Source: Blakeslea trispora (taxonomy: Eukaryota; Mucoromycota; Mucoromycetes; Mucorales; Choanephoraceae). From it: DNA of 64,000 nt. Positions 30,846 to 44,244 of the stretch are shown here, piece after piece (position 1 is the first letter of the stretch; the number at the start of each line of letters is the position of its first letter). The position numbers were made by a program, and so were the translations under genes. The stretch is taken from contig JAIWNE010000015.1 in assembly GCA_025331445.1 (NCBI GenBank), forward strand, positions 62,001 through 126,000. The letters run 5' to 3'. The notes beneath the pieces were generated by a model. The model was not told the origin of the DNA. It searched no databases and saw nothing but the letters and a program-made list of their open reading frames with translations.

Positions 30846-32507
30846 TGATAGAACTCCTTTGGGGCTGCTTTTATTAGCTCTAGTAAAGGGTTGTGGTTTC
30901 ATTGACAAAAAGATAGTTTCCTTTTCATTTGGTAACAGCGATACGTAACGTATTCTTGCAGGCGTTGACATCACGCTGCCAGAGTGTTATACAAGTGGCA
31001 CCTCAGCCAAGTAATATCGTTTGCAACGGCTTCATTTAATAATAAGCTTGTGGAGCAAGATGTTTGTCAGCGTATCCTCTTGTTTGAGTACTGTCTGTAA
31101 GAGGCCAATAACATCACATCGACTACCTTCAAGTCTCACAAGATCTTAATCAAACATGCCTAAGCAAAGAATTATAGGAATGCGCTTTTACTGTATTCAA
31201 GATTTTATGATTCCCATCTATTTGTTCTACCTTGACAACAACTACTAGATTTTCGTTTAGCCTTCTCTTTTTTATTGTATGCATTTCTCTCTATTTTTAT
31301 TCCTTTGTCTCTTGTTATACTTGGTGCTACCATCCATGGGTATGTTGGCTGTAACATCTTGAGCTTACTGTCTTTCTTAGAACAAGTTGAAGTGGCTCTT
31401 GGCTGTATCAAGATTTTAAAAGTAAAGAAACAAAAAAAAAAAGCCTTCATATGGCTCACTATATATATATCTGGCACGCATCCTAAGTATACTATGGCGA
31501 CATGTTTTTTTTTTGCAGACAATACGTTGGTTTATAGCCCCTTGTTGCGCTTTCTTTTTGAATCGTCAGGCTCCTTTCTTTTTCTTTTTTGGCGTTGGGC
31601 CGAGCCTGTCAAGTCATGATGTTCTTTTCTTGTATAATGTCTTTTCATATGGCAACTCTTGATGTCGAATGCTGCTGCTGTAGACACATATTTTGTACCA
31701 GGGCCCAAAAGCATTGACCGTTACATGCTTCCTACTTTCCTCAATACAAAATATTCAAGTTTGAAATCAGAAAAGCTGCTTCTTGTTGTTCTTTTGTTAA
31801 GTATGAAATTCACTGAAAAACCATGTGCTTTAATTGTACTTGAGAGCAAGAGCTTGCTTTTGTCATTTGGAAGCAAACAGTCCATACTATTCAAAGAACA
31901 AACATCATAATAGACAGGATAGGTCAGCTATAAAATGAGGAGTTTGTCTGTAATCTATGTTGGACTTTCGAACTTGCTAGAATCAAAGTTCTATAAAACA
32001 TTTGCAGTTGGACTAATGTTTAACATAACGGCTTGAGCCAACGTTTTTAGAAGCTCGTGTGCAAAGCTGTATAAAACAAAGACAGTTAATCAGACTGGGA
32101 AATTTTTTTTTATCATGCGTATCACTTTAGCTCTTTGTCTTAATAAACAAAAACCTTCTTCTGTTTTATTTGTATAGCACTAACACTAAGGAACAAGTTT
32201 TGTACAGACTCTTCTCTGAATGCAGCATTCTGGTGTCATGTATCACACAGTTGGAAATAGACTTTGACCCCCTTGTAAAAATTTCTATTGTCCTTCAATG
32301 TTCGCCTCATAACAGAGCCCATAACTAACAATTGAGTATGGTAGGTAGTTTTCAACCTTATCAAATGTTTGCCCCTGTTTTGCTCGTTTCAATCAATTAA
32401 ATGTATGTGTTTCACAATTCATTATTAAGCCGATAATGATAAAGTTTACATTATATCGTTTTTTTTTATTATTATTATATAAAGTAAAAGTATATTATTT
32501 TGACGTT
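29861..32507. other. Long intergenic region with microsatellite
   Basis: About 2.6 kb without a supportable gene. It holds purine/pyrimidine-rich tracts (30040-30150), an (AC)27 microsatellite at 30787-30840 and scattered short ORFs. One ORF at 31275-31619 has hydrophobic stretches but no family motif. Confidence 0.45.
30787..30840. repeat. (AC)27 dinucleotide microsatellite
   Basis: An uninterrupted AC repeat, 54 bp, directly visible. It gives Thr-His runs on one strand and Val-Cys runs on the other, so ORFs crossing it are spurious. Confidence 0.98.
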
Positions 32508-34324
32508 TTACTGCTGAGAAGCCGCTAAAGAGACAAGAGCAGATTCGGAAACAACATTTGTTTTTGGTTCGTGTAACATGGTGTATGTCAATGTCCATTG
32601 GATACGATGAACAGCCCACAAGCCTAATTGCCACCATCTCATGTGACCTCGTTCGGAATGGCGCATGGCTTTCATGCCTTCCCAGAAGCCAAGTCCCTTT
32701 CTATGTTGACCATATGTTTCGACCATCTCATGCATTTGTGCCTTATCCTGATGAAGCATAGGTGTTTGGTAACCGAGAGCATGAGGCAGGTTGCGTGTAT
32801 AAATAGGAAGTAGGACCAGGTCGAATAAAGAGCGGTAAATGAATGGAAAGCCGTAAGGTGAGGTCATGGGGGATAAACGAAGATGCATCAAGATAGCACC
32901 AGGAATAATGGTCAACCAAGGATAACCCAGACGGTATAAAGCTGCCATTGTATTGAAAATGGTAATTCTACCTGTACGAGCGCGATCAAATGCGTGCAAA
33001 CGTGCCAACATAGCATCGTCTTCATCCTTGGTTTCATCCTTGTCTTTACCACTCACAATTTCTCTACTCTTTTGGTATTTCTTTTCACCCTTTACTTCCT
33101 GCTCCTTTTGTTCATGTGTAGGTTCTACTTGTTTCAATTCTAGATGCAAGGATGAGAGAGATATCACTTAATGAGCCTTTTTTTGTTCTCTTACCTTCTT
33201 CTTGAATCAATTGTTCATTGTTACCCACTGGTACTTGAACATTCTTTCTTTCCTCTCTCTTTGCCTTTTCCAAAAGAACAGTTTCTTCATCATAAACAGG
33301 TAATTGATCAACATGGGGAACGGCAGGTGGAGGTGCATCCTCAAGATTAGAACTTGTTACATCAGCGAAAGACTTGGTCAATGTAGAGTCTATATCCACA
33401 GGTCAATATACACGTGTAAGTCATTTCTAATTGCTCTTTTGTTTACCTTTGTTTCTCTTCTCCTCAGTGTCATCTTTACCCAATTCACTCAATCGAGCAA
33501 TCTCGGCATAAGCCTCTCTTTCTTCTTCAGTTGCATTCTCTTGGGCCATCAAATTCGATTGACCTAAACTAGGGAAATTATCATGGTTTAATGCCATAGG
33601 ATCTTGTTCTTTTAATTGCTTGTCTTGTTCTTTGAGGATAGTTTGAGCGCGCTCACTCAAAGGTCTCTTCTCAGGAGGTATTTCTTTAGCAGCTATCTTG
33701 GCGAAGCTTTGAGAAGCAGGAACGGGTGGCACATGGACAGAGGGTTTTTCTAACATATCTTTTACATCAGGCAAATCAGACAAAGGAGGTTGGTCATTGT
33801 CTTGCTGTGATTGATCAGGCTCAGGTTCAGGGAAATCTTTGTTAGATGCTACATCGGCAAAGGATCGATCAGGATTCGGTGGTTGTGTTGTATCTATCGA
33901 TCAACATTTAATCAGTACTTGTTTAGACCCCCTCTTTTATCTCTTTTTAATTACCTTCAACTATAGGCTCATTTGTGTTATTGATCAAGTCACCAACACC
34001 TCCAGAGGCTGGCAAAGAAGTTGTGTCTGTCTTTTCCAGACTTTGTTGGGGCGTTGGGAATTCTTCCTCTTGCTTCTTTTCGCGACCAGCTACGTCTGCG
34101 AATGTGTTGGCATGGTTAGGTTGTAATTCAGGCTTTAGTAGTTCAGAAGACGCGTTTTTTTCTGGTGTAGCTTGGGTTACTTCAGCCCATGAAGAGCCAA
34201 GTGCTTCAGTAGATTTATCTATAGTGGTCTCTGTCTTGCTTTGATCTTCAGCAGCAACAGCTTCATGCAGAGTAGGGAATTCTTTTGGATCCATCAGGTG
34301 TTCTTTTAACAATTCGTTAGACAA
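32508..34324 (-). CDS. Caleosin-like protein with repetitive N-terminal region
   Basis: Four exons, 34324-33955, 33893-33447, 33389-33195 and 33139-32508, total 1644 nt, or 547 aa. Residues 1-335 are low-complexity and acidic, and carry a repeating pair of short motifs: FP[TS]L-like (EFPTLHE, EFPTPQQ, DFPEPE, NFPSLG) and [ST][FW]A[DEK][VI][AT] (SWAEVT, TFADVA, SFADVA, SFAKIA, SFADVT). The C-terminal 190 residues have LHAFDRARTGRIT (a degenerate EF-hand-like loop), a hydrophobic Pro-containing stretch (YPWLTIIPGAILMHLRLSP) and LLPIYTRNLPHALGYQT. This order fits caleosins, the lipid-droplet or ER-associated calcium-binding peroxygenases. The heme-binding histidines cannot be assigned with confidence, so activity is unproven. 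The N-terminal extension is much longer than in plant caleosins. Confidence 0.65.
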
Positions 34325-35544
34325 CCAAGTATAAGTATGATACAGATAACTTACTGTGTGTGTGTATATATGGGTTTAGCTTGAAAGAAAAAGAAAAAGA
34401 GAAAAAAAGAGAGAAAGCAGACACCATCTTATGAAAAGAGGATGAGACAAATAGTAGTGTAACAATGATGTCATTTTGAGATATGTCTTGATACAAGCAT
34501 AATGAGCAGATTTAATTGTGATTTGTATCATTTAATGGTACAGCTACCAAATAGAAGATCTCTCAGCAAAAAAAAATGAATCAAGAGCCAAAAAATGAAT
34601 GTATGCTGTTGCCGTTTTGATGTGGCAATCTTAATGTGCTGCTCTTTTTTCGAAACAATGACCATTGTACATGACACATTTTTATTCACTTTAAAGAGCG
34701 ATCAAGAAATGTCACGTCATTACAGATCATGACAACTAATTGTGTGATGCTCTGTTGAAATAGATAGCTTATTCAGGTTCAACATGTAACTTTATACTTG
34801 TGCTCAGGATCTTCTCGCGTAAACAAGTACAGATAACTTTGCTTTGTTTTGTCTCTTTGTGTTTCACTCTGATGAATTTTAGTGTCCAATTCATTCCATG
34901 ACAATCAACTGCATACTCTGCCATTTTTTTTTGTTTGTCTAAAGAAGAAGAAAGGTGAACTATAAGGTATACAACCTTGCGTCATGTATCATAATAAATT
35001 GACAGATCATCCTTTTTTTTTTTTTGAAAAAAAAGTTACATACAGACGAGGTGAGGGCAGATATTTTGGGTGTCCCCGAGCTTTAATAGCACCTCCCAAG
35101 TTACTTGTGTGGAAAATACAATTTACACTTCTGAACTGTTTAAGCTGTGTCATCTTCTTTTCTTCGTATTATAAATTGTCACTCAAAATAACAATTTCAA
35201 CACTGACTACTTTGGAGCGAAATAATTTGATTCAAGCATTTAGATAATAGTGTACTTGAGTCATAGGATGAGGAACTCGGTGATTTGACCAAGTGTAATA
35301 ATGACATTGGTTGGACTCTAAAAAGAAGCATAAAACAAGTTATGCTACTGTAGATGAAGTCCATCTTACAATTTATTTCGTCTGGTGAAGGTAAAAAAAA
35401 AGTGACCGCTTTTCTAATTTTCTGGGCACTCAAAATTAGGATACCCAAAGTATCTGACACCAGACGATGTTCCGTTTTGAGCGCGCATTTTGCTTTAAAA
35501 TAAATTTTTTCTTTTTTTTTTTTTCAGTTAAAAAGAAAGTGACG
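34325..35544. other. Divergent promoter region
   Basis: About 1.2 kb between the divergent caleosin-like and MYSM1-like genes, with short TG-rich and T-rich tracts near both starts. No gene recognised. Confidence 0.5.
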
Positions 35545-38397
35545 ATGAGTGAGGATGAAGACTTTATTGATATTGGGGATGACCAAGGAAAACATGAAGA
35601 GGTTATAAGGCATGGCATTGTTTTCCAATATAAGATACAGGCTGACTAAGTTTGTGCATGTTTATTAGTGCACCCAAAGATACAATCGATACTAAACAAC
35701 AAGACATTTATGCTTGGTCGACTGAATTACCTTCACAGGCAATTGATAGCGATATGGATGAACAATCACGGAAATTGATTGAGCAAATGCTTGCCGAAGA
35801 AGAATATTATTACGGCACTGATACGATATCTACTTTAAATAAGAAGAACAAGAGAAAATCACCTCAACAAGTAGATCTGTCTTATTCAAAAAAGCCAAAA
35901 AAGGAAGGTTGGTTCAGATAGATCTCTTCCCTTTTTTTCTTTAAAGAGAAGAAAGCTGACATTGATTTGTGTAGGAAGATCTTCTGCCTCATTACCGTCC
36001 CATAAAACAAGATGGAGTGAAGAAGAAGATAGCCGATTGAAAGAAGCTTTAGTGCGTTGTCTTCTTTTTTATTTTCTAGTTTGAATTCATTAAATCACTA
36101 ACTCTGGAATTAGGAGAAATACTCTTATGGCAATTGGAAGCTAATAGCTGAATATGTAAAAACAAGAAATCCATTGCAGTGCAAGAATCATGCAAGACAT
36201 CTACAAATGTCCGATAAAGTAACTAGATCGATATGATTTCTATTTGTTCCTTATCAGGGCTGACGCTTGTATAGATCAATCACTCTGTTTCTATCGCAAC
36301 AACAAAAAACACAGTCTCAACAGAACCGAGCCAAGTAACGCAGATTGTGCCTGAATCAGCACCTTCCCCGAAAGAAGAAGAAAAGAAAGAAAGCAGGATG
36401 GATCAATATATGACAGATAAAGAAGATGCAGTATCCATGAACGAAGATGACGAACTATCCATTGACGACAATGATGAGAACAAACAAATAGACAAAGAGG
36501 CAACTCAGGCCACTGAAAGTATACCCAACCAAGAAACCATAGCAACCGAATCAAAGCAGAAGTCTGCAATAGAACAAGCTGAGCTTGAGAAAGATAATTT
36601 CCCTGTGGTTGAACCAAATACCATACAAACATCAATAGATCAGGCCATCTCGATTCATTCAGTCAAAAAGGATCTTATGATAGTAAAGCAGCCACATAAA
36701 GAGGAAGAGAAAGAAGAAAAATCAAGCAAGGATCAAACTGAAATGACAGCAATGGATACGATCATGTTTGATCCATATACTGTTTCCGAAGCTGAGAAAC
36801 TCGATAACCCAGAATGGTTTCGACAAAAATACAGCAAAACACCTGATCGTTATCTAAAGATACGAAACCATATGTTGGCATGTTGGCAGCAATGCAAACC
36901 TAGATATTTAACAAAGACAAGTGCGCGAAAGGGTCTGAAAGACTGTGGAGATGTGAATGCGATTGGGAGAGTACATGAATACTTAGAGTCTTTGGGTGCC
37001 ATCAATGTGGACTGTGTTACAAGTGCACCTCGCCCTCCTAAGCGCATAATGCGTGATGCAGAAGAAGATGTCAACATGAAAGATTTCGTAGATGCTTCTG
37101 AGTTTGTCATTGGCTATGATGGTCCCAGAAAAAGGAAAGTGAGGAATGAATACGGTGATTGGTAAAGATTGCAGAATGTGTGTTTATCATCAAGTTTTGT
37201 TGACATCTAGCTTTTTTAGGGTTGATCCTAAAGAGCTTGAAGGTCGAGTTATTGAGCATGGCCAAGTAATCACTCGAGTAGGTAATGTGCTGCTATAGAA
37301 GTAAAGGTATTCTCCTCTTTTCTTACCATCTCTCTCTTGATGCAGACTCAAGACCAAAACGTATCCCAAAACGATCTTTCCATCAGCATTATTACGGTGG
37401 CGATGATTTCAGTCGAGGATATGATCCATTCAGGCTTGTTCCTGCTTTGCATTATGATGAAGAGACACCAGCTCCTTTTGAGGTGAACATTCTTAGCGAT
37501 GCACTGGTAAAAGATCTTCTAAATACAAAAGAAAAAGTTATAATACTAAAAAAAAATTCTTGAACTTTTTTTCATAGCTTGTCATGGATTTTCATTCTCA
37601 TCTGGCACATACAGAAATTATTGGGCTATTAGGAGGCAATTTCGTTGTACAAGGCGAATCCAAAATATTACAGGTAAAGGCAGTCTTTCCTTGTAAAAGT
37701 ACAAGCACAGGCATTCAATGTGAAATGGATCCAACTTCCGAAATGAAAGCTCGTGAAGAGTTTGCAGAGCGAGGCTTAAATGTAGTGGGATGGTATCACT
37801 CTCATCCGACATTTGAACCACATCCGAGTATAAGAGACATTGAAAATCAAACATCTTATCAGACTCTGTTTCAAGAAGAGAAGACAGGTGATGAACCATT
37901 TATTGGTGTCATTGTCACACCGTACGATCCTGAGATCTTGAGCAACCATTCACAAATACAATATTTGCACATCAGCAAACAATGGGATCAATCCCATTCA
38001 TTCCGTAAGTTTTCCTTTTTTTTTGTCATTTATTTTTCTGATTTCTTTTACCCAATATAATAGGTGTTCCCTATGCTTGCAAACGCAAAGTGATCCAGAC
38101 CGAAAGAGTGGGTGAAGGTATTCTAGACCAATTATCAGTTCTTTTGGATGAGTACAAAGATTACGAGCAGTAAGTAAACCAATCTATCTAAAGAAAAAAA
38201 AATGAGTTGACATGTCTCCTATAAGCAAAATGAACATGATTGATTCTTTTGGTACACAAACACGGCTCGGAAAACTGTTGGATTCTTTAAGAGCCCATTT
38301 ATTCATCAACAAAGAAGACGAAGAACAGTTTTTGACAACAATCAAAAATGTGATTATGGAGAAATTTGTAGATACACCAATTAATAAAGAATCTTAG
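35545..38397 (+). CDS. MYSM1-like histone H2A deubiquitinase (SANT-SWIRM-MPN)
   Basis: Ten exons: 35545-35609, 35669-35907, 35975-36051, 36114-36218, 36275-37161, 37220-37281, 37346-37506, 37578-38004, 38064-38169 and 38226-38397. The total is 2301 nt, or 766 aa. Domains: SANT/Myb at about 108-158 ([25 protein letters not shown]), an acidic linker, SWIRM at about 326-410 ([38 protein letters not shown]) and an MPN+/JAMM domain from about 533. The metalloprotease set is complete: Glu545 ([10 protein letters not shown]), His606 and His608 ([14 protein letters not shown]) and Asp619. This matches MYSM1/2A-DUB, a zinc isopeptidase that removes ubiquitin from histone H2A. The first intron needs a GC donor (35610) to keep frame. 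Alternatively translation could start at an in-frame ATG at 35652. Confidence 0.88.
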
Positions 38398-38692
38398 ATT
38401 GATTGTCTTAGTTAATTATAGGAGTTATCTTTATTTTTTTTTGTGTATATATTTGGCTAGTAATAACAAAGTAGTAACAAATAGAATATATATATATATA
38501 TGTATGTATGTATGTATGTAGGTGTTCTTTTTTTTGGTCATCTTTTCAAAAGATAGACATAATATAGAAGGGTAAAGAAAGGGTATAGGCGTCTTCCACT
38601 TCTTTTTTCTTTCTTTTTTTTTTTTCTTTTGCTGAAGGGGGTAGGGGAAATCGAATACTGCTTCACGTACAACTTATATATACAAGACACAA

Positions 38693-40903
38693 TTAAGCAA
38701 GTTGTTGTTTGTTCATCAGATTGGGCACATTGCTACCGTACTTTCTTGATTGCATCATATTGGGTGGATAAGTAGGTGTGGTAGGTGAATAAGATTGGCC
38801 TTCAGGATGGTGGTGATGAGGGAAGTAGGCTTGTTGAGGCTCACCCTGTTGGCCACCGGGAGAAGGAGCAGAAGAAGACCCAGAAGAAGAGCTATTGTAT
38901 CTTGCACGCTGCCAGTCGTAACCACTATGAGGTGACTCAATAGGGCCTGTTTGTTGCATATGAAAATGATGAGGCATCTTGGGTTCTTCTGTGGTAGGCG
39001 TAGAGCTGTTATGGTAGACTTCATTACCATAATGATGAGAGTGATTACCATCATGAACAGCATAGTTAGCGACCTGTGGATGGTGAGCATAAGGAGATGG
39101 GACAGGGGGATGCGACATGGGTGAAGAAACACCAGGTGCCATTGAATGCTGTTGAGGTTGCTGCTGAGCCTGTTGTTGAGGTTGTTGTTGAGGCTGATGC
39201 TGACCTGGTTGACCTTGAACATGAGGGTAAGGTTGGTAAGCAGAATAGTACGGATAAGGTTGCTGCTGAGATTGTTGAACAGGAGGAGGAGGAGGAGGAG
39301 GGTTAGGGTGATCATAGCTATGCTGCACCATAGGTGATGCTTCTTGAGTTGGTGTTTTAGGGTAAGAGTTGTACATCATTGGGCGATTGCTATTTTCTTG
39401 ATGAATAGGAGGTGTAGGTTGAGGTGTCATTGGCTGAGGTGTCATGGCGTCAGATACAGAGTTGATAGGCATAGCAGACGAAGCCGAATAAGGGTGGTGG
39501 CGTTCTTGATTGTCAGCATAATGACCAGGACTTCTACCACGTACCACAAGAGGAGCTGACTGACAAGAAGCTACCTTCACAAGATGGTTGCGATCTGTCT
39601 CTGCATAGAGTTCAGTAATACATATGTAATATTGCTGAGCAGCTCTTCTCTTTCCATTATTGGCTGTTGCTGTCTTGAATTGAACACGTTCAAAGGTGAC
39701 GATGTTTTGGCTATTAGCGACTGAGCTCATGCTTAGATTGCCGCCAGGTGAGATGGGTTTAGGATCAGGTTTGAATTGAGGTCCCTTGTCACGCTTGGGT
39801 GTATGCTGAATCAAGTCAATCTCCTTATCACTACTGGCCACACGAGCTGAAATCCCAAGCAAGAAGCGCTGAACAGGATACAAAGCTCCGTCTTCATCTG
39901 ATTTTACATAGACGCGAGGTTCATTGATGGAATAGTATTGATTGAAACCATGAACGGAAAAGACACTGCTAACTTGAAAGTAGTTACGACGGTAACATGT
40001 CCAATCGTTATCTGCTAAAAAGAAACCTCTATCCATTTTTGATTGAATACGAACCGAAAGCCTATCATCGTTCAAGTAAAGAAAAAAAAAAAGAGTTAGT
40101 GTTTTCTTGTTACCATCGTTTTTTTTTTCTGGATTATATGTATTTACAATGTCTGTTTGTCTGATGCATATAAATTATCGAAGGGCTTAGATGAGCTAAA
40201 GTAAGGACCAGTCTCGTTAGCAAACAGGTTAGATCTTCCTCTACAGACATTGCGAGTAGCAAATGGAGGGGGTTGTTGGTATAAAGCTGACTCGGATGGG
40301 TGTGGAAGATTTGCCACGTTGCCGTTGTTGCTTTCTGGACAAGGTGTTCCAGGTTGTGAATGCGCCATCATACTATAAATAATGATTTAAGGGAGGCAAA
40401 GAGATAAGAAAGAGAGAAAAAGGAAAGTGTTAGTATAAATTAAGAAAAAGAAAAAAAGTCTAGCTTCTTTTTTTTTTAAAGAATAAATAAATAATATAAG
40501 CTTACCCAGGCAATCTTGCATTAGGATCTGTATCTGTTGGTGTATAAGGTTGTTGCCTATGATCAATAAAAGATAAGCCATTCTGTCCTATTTTTTTTTT
40601 TTATGTGGTACCTGTTTCACTAAACAGTGATAGGTACAGCATAATGCACGGCCTTTATAAGCCCGTAATAAGAGAAATTGAACTGCCTCTCTTTATTACT
40701 GTTTCAACTTACATATTCTGTTGCGATTGAGGTCTATAAACACTGTTTTGTTGATAAGGATTAGCAGGAGAGGCTGGAAATGCATTTGCACTGTGGGAAA
40801 GTTTAGGTGAGCCAGCTGAATCAAGTGGAATGGGTGGTGTTTGCAAAGGTGGAGGCTGACAGTTGTTGCCTTGCCAATCTTTAGTTTCATGTACAGAATT
40901 CAT
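38693..40903 (-). CDS. Ndt80/PhoG-like DNA-binding transcription factor
   Basis: Four exons, 40903-40713, 40556-40506, 40372-40148 and 40061-38693, total 1836 nt, or 611 aa. The first 155 residues are polar and Pro/Gln-rich. The middle region, starting at LSVRIQSKMDRGFF and DNDWTCYRRNYFQVS, with FTVERV-like FERVQFKTATANNGKRRAAQQYY, fits the NDT80/PhoG-like Ig-fold DNA-binding domain (relatives: yeast Ndt80, Neurospora VIB-1, Aspergillus XprG), which regulate meiosis, nutrient starvation responses or cell death. The C-terminal third is extremely Gln/Pro/His-rich with poly-Pro and poly-Gln tracts, as expected of an activation region. The first intron is long for this window (156 nt). The 3' end is convergent with the MYSM1-like gene, about 295 bp apart. 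Confidence 0.85.
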
Positions 40904-43900
40904 CTTACAGAAAGGGGGTAGGAAAAGAAAAAGAAAAAAGGATTGAAATAGAAGATAACAGATGAATGGTTTTTTAAAGAAAAAATAAATAAATAAAAAA
41001 ATAACCTTTTAGTAAAGAGCCAAAAAAGTCTTCCGAAATGTGTGTAACCGTAGAATAAGAAAAAGAAAGAAAATGAGAAAAAAAAGAAAGACGCTGGAAG
41101 AGTAAATTGGCTAATACTATCGGAAATCGAATGCCGCAGTTATCAATAATAACAACAACAACAACAAAGTATCTATGCTCAAAAGAAAGCCATTTCTTTT
41201 TGTTCTCTTTATACTTTGTTCTTTCATTTTCTGCTATGCTTGTAGCATCATACACAAAAAGAAATTTGTGTATCTTAGTAATAAATGTCATTGTGGTAGA
41301 GTCCAGCATCTTTGAAGCGGGAAAGGGATCTTCAACGACTTTGTACAACGTCAGTTGTGTATCTTTTTCGCTTTGCTTCTCTGCGCAACTTTTGAGAGAA
41401 CTTTTTAGTGCTTTTCTCCTCTATAATGCCCTAACCTTGTTTATTTGCATGTCTATATGTTGATTTAGTAAGATACTAAGGTTTTATGAATATTTCATTT
41501 ATGGTTATCCCGAATTTAAGTTTATTTTATTTTGCCCAGACCATCTGTCTTCAAATCTCGTAGCCAATCAGATGCACACAGGGTCACACACATGTAATGA
41601 TTTTGAATCGTTAGCTTGAAACGGAGATTGGTTGTGTCATCACTTGCTTGGTCTCTTTTTTTTTTTTTGTCCGGGAAAATGTTTGCTTGTTCAGTCATGT
41701 ACAGAAAGGCCATTGAAGAAAGTGTTCATACCTGGGGTAACCTTGATCTCAGAAACAGTGTTGCAGACTTAACTTTTTTGTATAATTGCCCTTTTGGTTT
41801 CCTTTGTTTAGCAATCCAGGAACACAGTAGGTTGTTCAACAGGGTCTTTGATCTTCATCTATAGGTTCTTGTTCCGATGCTCTCAATTGGCATTTCTGTC
41901 GCTCTCTTTTTTTTGAAAGTAACTAGTCTTTGCTTTTGCCTGCTCAAATCCTCAGACGATTGTGGATCTTAAACAGCCTATGTCATAGACAATGATGCAT
42001 AAATATATAACAGGACGAAAAAGCTTGTTGAATTTCGATATTCCATCTCTATGATATCACAAGAAAGGAGGGAGGGATAAACAGTCTCTAACGCGATTCG
42101 AGGTCATTCATTGTTTATTCATCAATTCTTTCTCGATGATCGGTGCACTCAACACCAAATTAGCTTTATTGTCAGTCAACAAAGAACTCTTCTTTCATTT
42201 CTTATTGCCTCTGAAACAAAACTTGGATGCTAGAAATAAAAAGTGAAAACTGAAACATCATTTAAGCTGCTCAAGAGATATTTTTCATTTGGATTTGATC
42301 TTTTCTAACTTCTGCCTTGGATTGGTTTAGCGTCTAGATTGTTTGGCGCCGCATTGCGTGATAGGGCGAACATACATTATAAATACAACAAACAATGATC
42401 ACAATGTCAAACAGGTTTTGAATACAAGGCCTTGATACATATTTGATGCAAATACTATTCGGTTCTTTTTTCCGTTACAGCTACACAAGATAGAGCCACA
42501 GTAAATAAAAGAAAAGTGTCAGGTGTAACATCTTGTTTTGACTATAGGCTGCTATCTTATGCAAACGGGCTTTTAAAGCTATTCTGCTTTGTCATACTTT
42601 AAAAAGAAGCATGCATGCGCACTATACAAACGAATCTCTGTACTACTAAAAGAAAAAGGTAAAAAAGAATCCAATTAAAATGCTCCATTGCTGCTTGAAT
42701 AAACAATGAAATATACATGGGAAAGCCAACGAATGAATTGATCAGCACTCATTGCTAAAGGAAATTTAACAAGGCTTTTACTTTGTCTATAGGGGTTGAA
42801 GAACAAAGACAGAATTTTTTTTTTCGGTTTCTCTTTATTGAAGCAATACAAGTTTTGCTGTACGCTACAATCATTGTAGTATGCTCAAGATGAATTGTGC
42901 AGGGTGCCAAGTTTTTATTGTTGTTATTATTATTTTACTCTTGATTATATGTATCCATGTCAATAAAGGCTAGATATTTGATACGAATAGATATCTCGCA
43001 AAAGTAAAGGTTGGCAAGTCGCGTTTTAAAGTGGTTGCTGTTGCTTTTTTTTTCTAGCTCCAATCTCAACTAGTACAAATTTATCTTGGCCAATCTTCAA
43101 AAAGAAAAGAAAAAAGAAGAGGCATCTCTTCAGGATCAACCAAAGATTACAAGGTTTATGTCGAGATGTTGACTTCCTTTATAGTGCAGCTATAGTTTAC
43201 TTTCTCTCCATTGTTCATTTTCCTTATTCACAAACAACCAAAACACTAAATCATGCTCAAATTCACAAGCAACATAGCTGGTTCTTTTTCTTCTGGCTTA
43301 GTCAATTTGAGTTCAATAAATGGTATCCTTGTTTATTACCAAGTATATAAAGAAATAATAGTAGCATCTTCATTGTCTACAAAAGGAAGGCTCAAACAAG
43401 TTAAACTACCCCCCCCCCAGATTAAACATTGCAGCTAGTATCTGACTTGTTCTTCCTCCAACAGAAAAAAAAAAGAAAGAGAGCTAGAGCAAGAAAGATC
43501 AATATTTTAGAATACCATACTTGCGCCGAGTTATTCTTTGCCAAGTTGTGATTTGATGAGTTTCAAAAAGCGAGTAGTCAATGCAAGAGTATCAAACTCG
43601 CTCAGATGACAGCTTGAGGTGGTTTTGAGTAACATTCAACATGGCCCAAATGCTTGGCTGTTTGGCTTTGTGAATTTCGGATAGTATATTAGGTATCTTC
43701 TATAGTATTCAAATTAGAGGCATACATGACTGTGTATGCTATCAGCTGGATGGCTCGGTTAAATCTCTCAAGCATAGAAGGGTCGTTTTTTATGTCCAAA
43801 TACTAGGACTGAACCATGTATCCATTTTCTTAATTGTTTGGTGTCGATTGAGGTTTTTTCATATGGTGCCCAAGTAACACGAAAGTCGAGTGATACGATA

Positions 43901-44244
43901 GTCGTGGTTGATGCTGCTTATACCCTCTTTTAGTGTCAAATCCATAGTACGCCCCCCATTTTTCTATTTAAAAATTGGCATAGCTCTGTAGAATTCTCAC
44001 ATTCAGTGAAAATAGCTCCGCAAATCTTATTCATTTTTTTTGTTCATAGTTTGACTCGGGAACAAGTGTTTGAATTTGATTGGCCTGAGTGTTGATTAAA
44101 TAAACAGAGTATTCTAGCTCTCTCTCTTTTTTTTTTTTTTTTTTCTTTAGACGATTTTTTTTTTCTTATTTGTATCCTTCATTGGGTGGTAAACTTGGCT
44201 TAAACAACAAAAATAAGAAATAATTCATTATTGTTATAAAAATC
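40904..44244. other. Long intergenic region between divergent transcription-factor genes
   Basis: About 3.3 kb. Poly-purine and poly-T tracts, a C9 run near 43411-43419 and many short ORFs. A 61-codon ORF at 43253-43438 is preceded by a promoter-like pyrimidine leader, but it has no recognisable motif. No confident gene. Confidence 0.4.
43253..43438 (+). CDS. Possible small protein gene (uncertain)
   Basis: A 61-aa ORF beginning MLKFTSNIAGSFSSG, placed just after a CT/CA-rich leader similar to those in front of real genes here. A 39-nt GT-AG segment (43322-43360) inside it could be an in-frame mini-intron, but splicing is not required. No homologous family is recognised, and the length is near chance expectation. 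Listed only because its context is gene-like. Confidence 0.2.
   Translation: MLKFTSNIAGSFSSGLVNLSSINGILVYYQVYKEIIVASSLSTKGRLKQVKLPPPQIKHCS

Noticed and set aside
30703..30974. ORFs with Thr-His or Val-Cys runs
   Set aside because: Generated by the AC microsatellite on either strand.
31275..31619. 114-codon plus-strand ORF
   Set aside because: Hydrophobic, T-rich codons, no motif, no promoter or splice context.
39076..39559. Val/Glu- and Leu/Arg-rich plus-strand ORFs
   Set aside because: Reverse-complement reading of the Gln/Pro codon repeats in the Ndt80-like gene.
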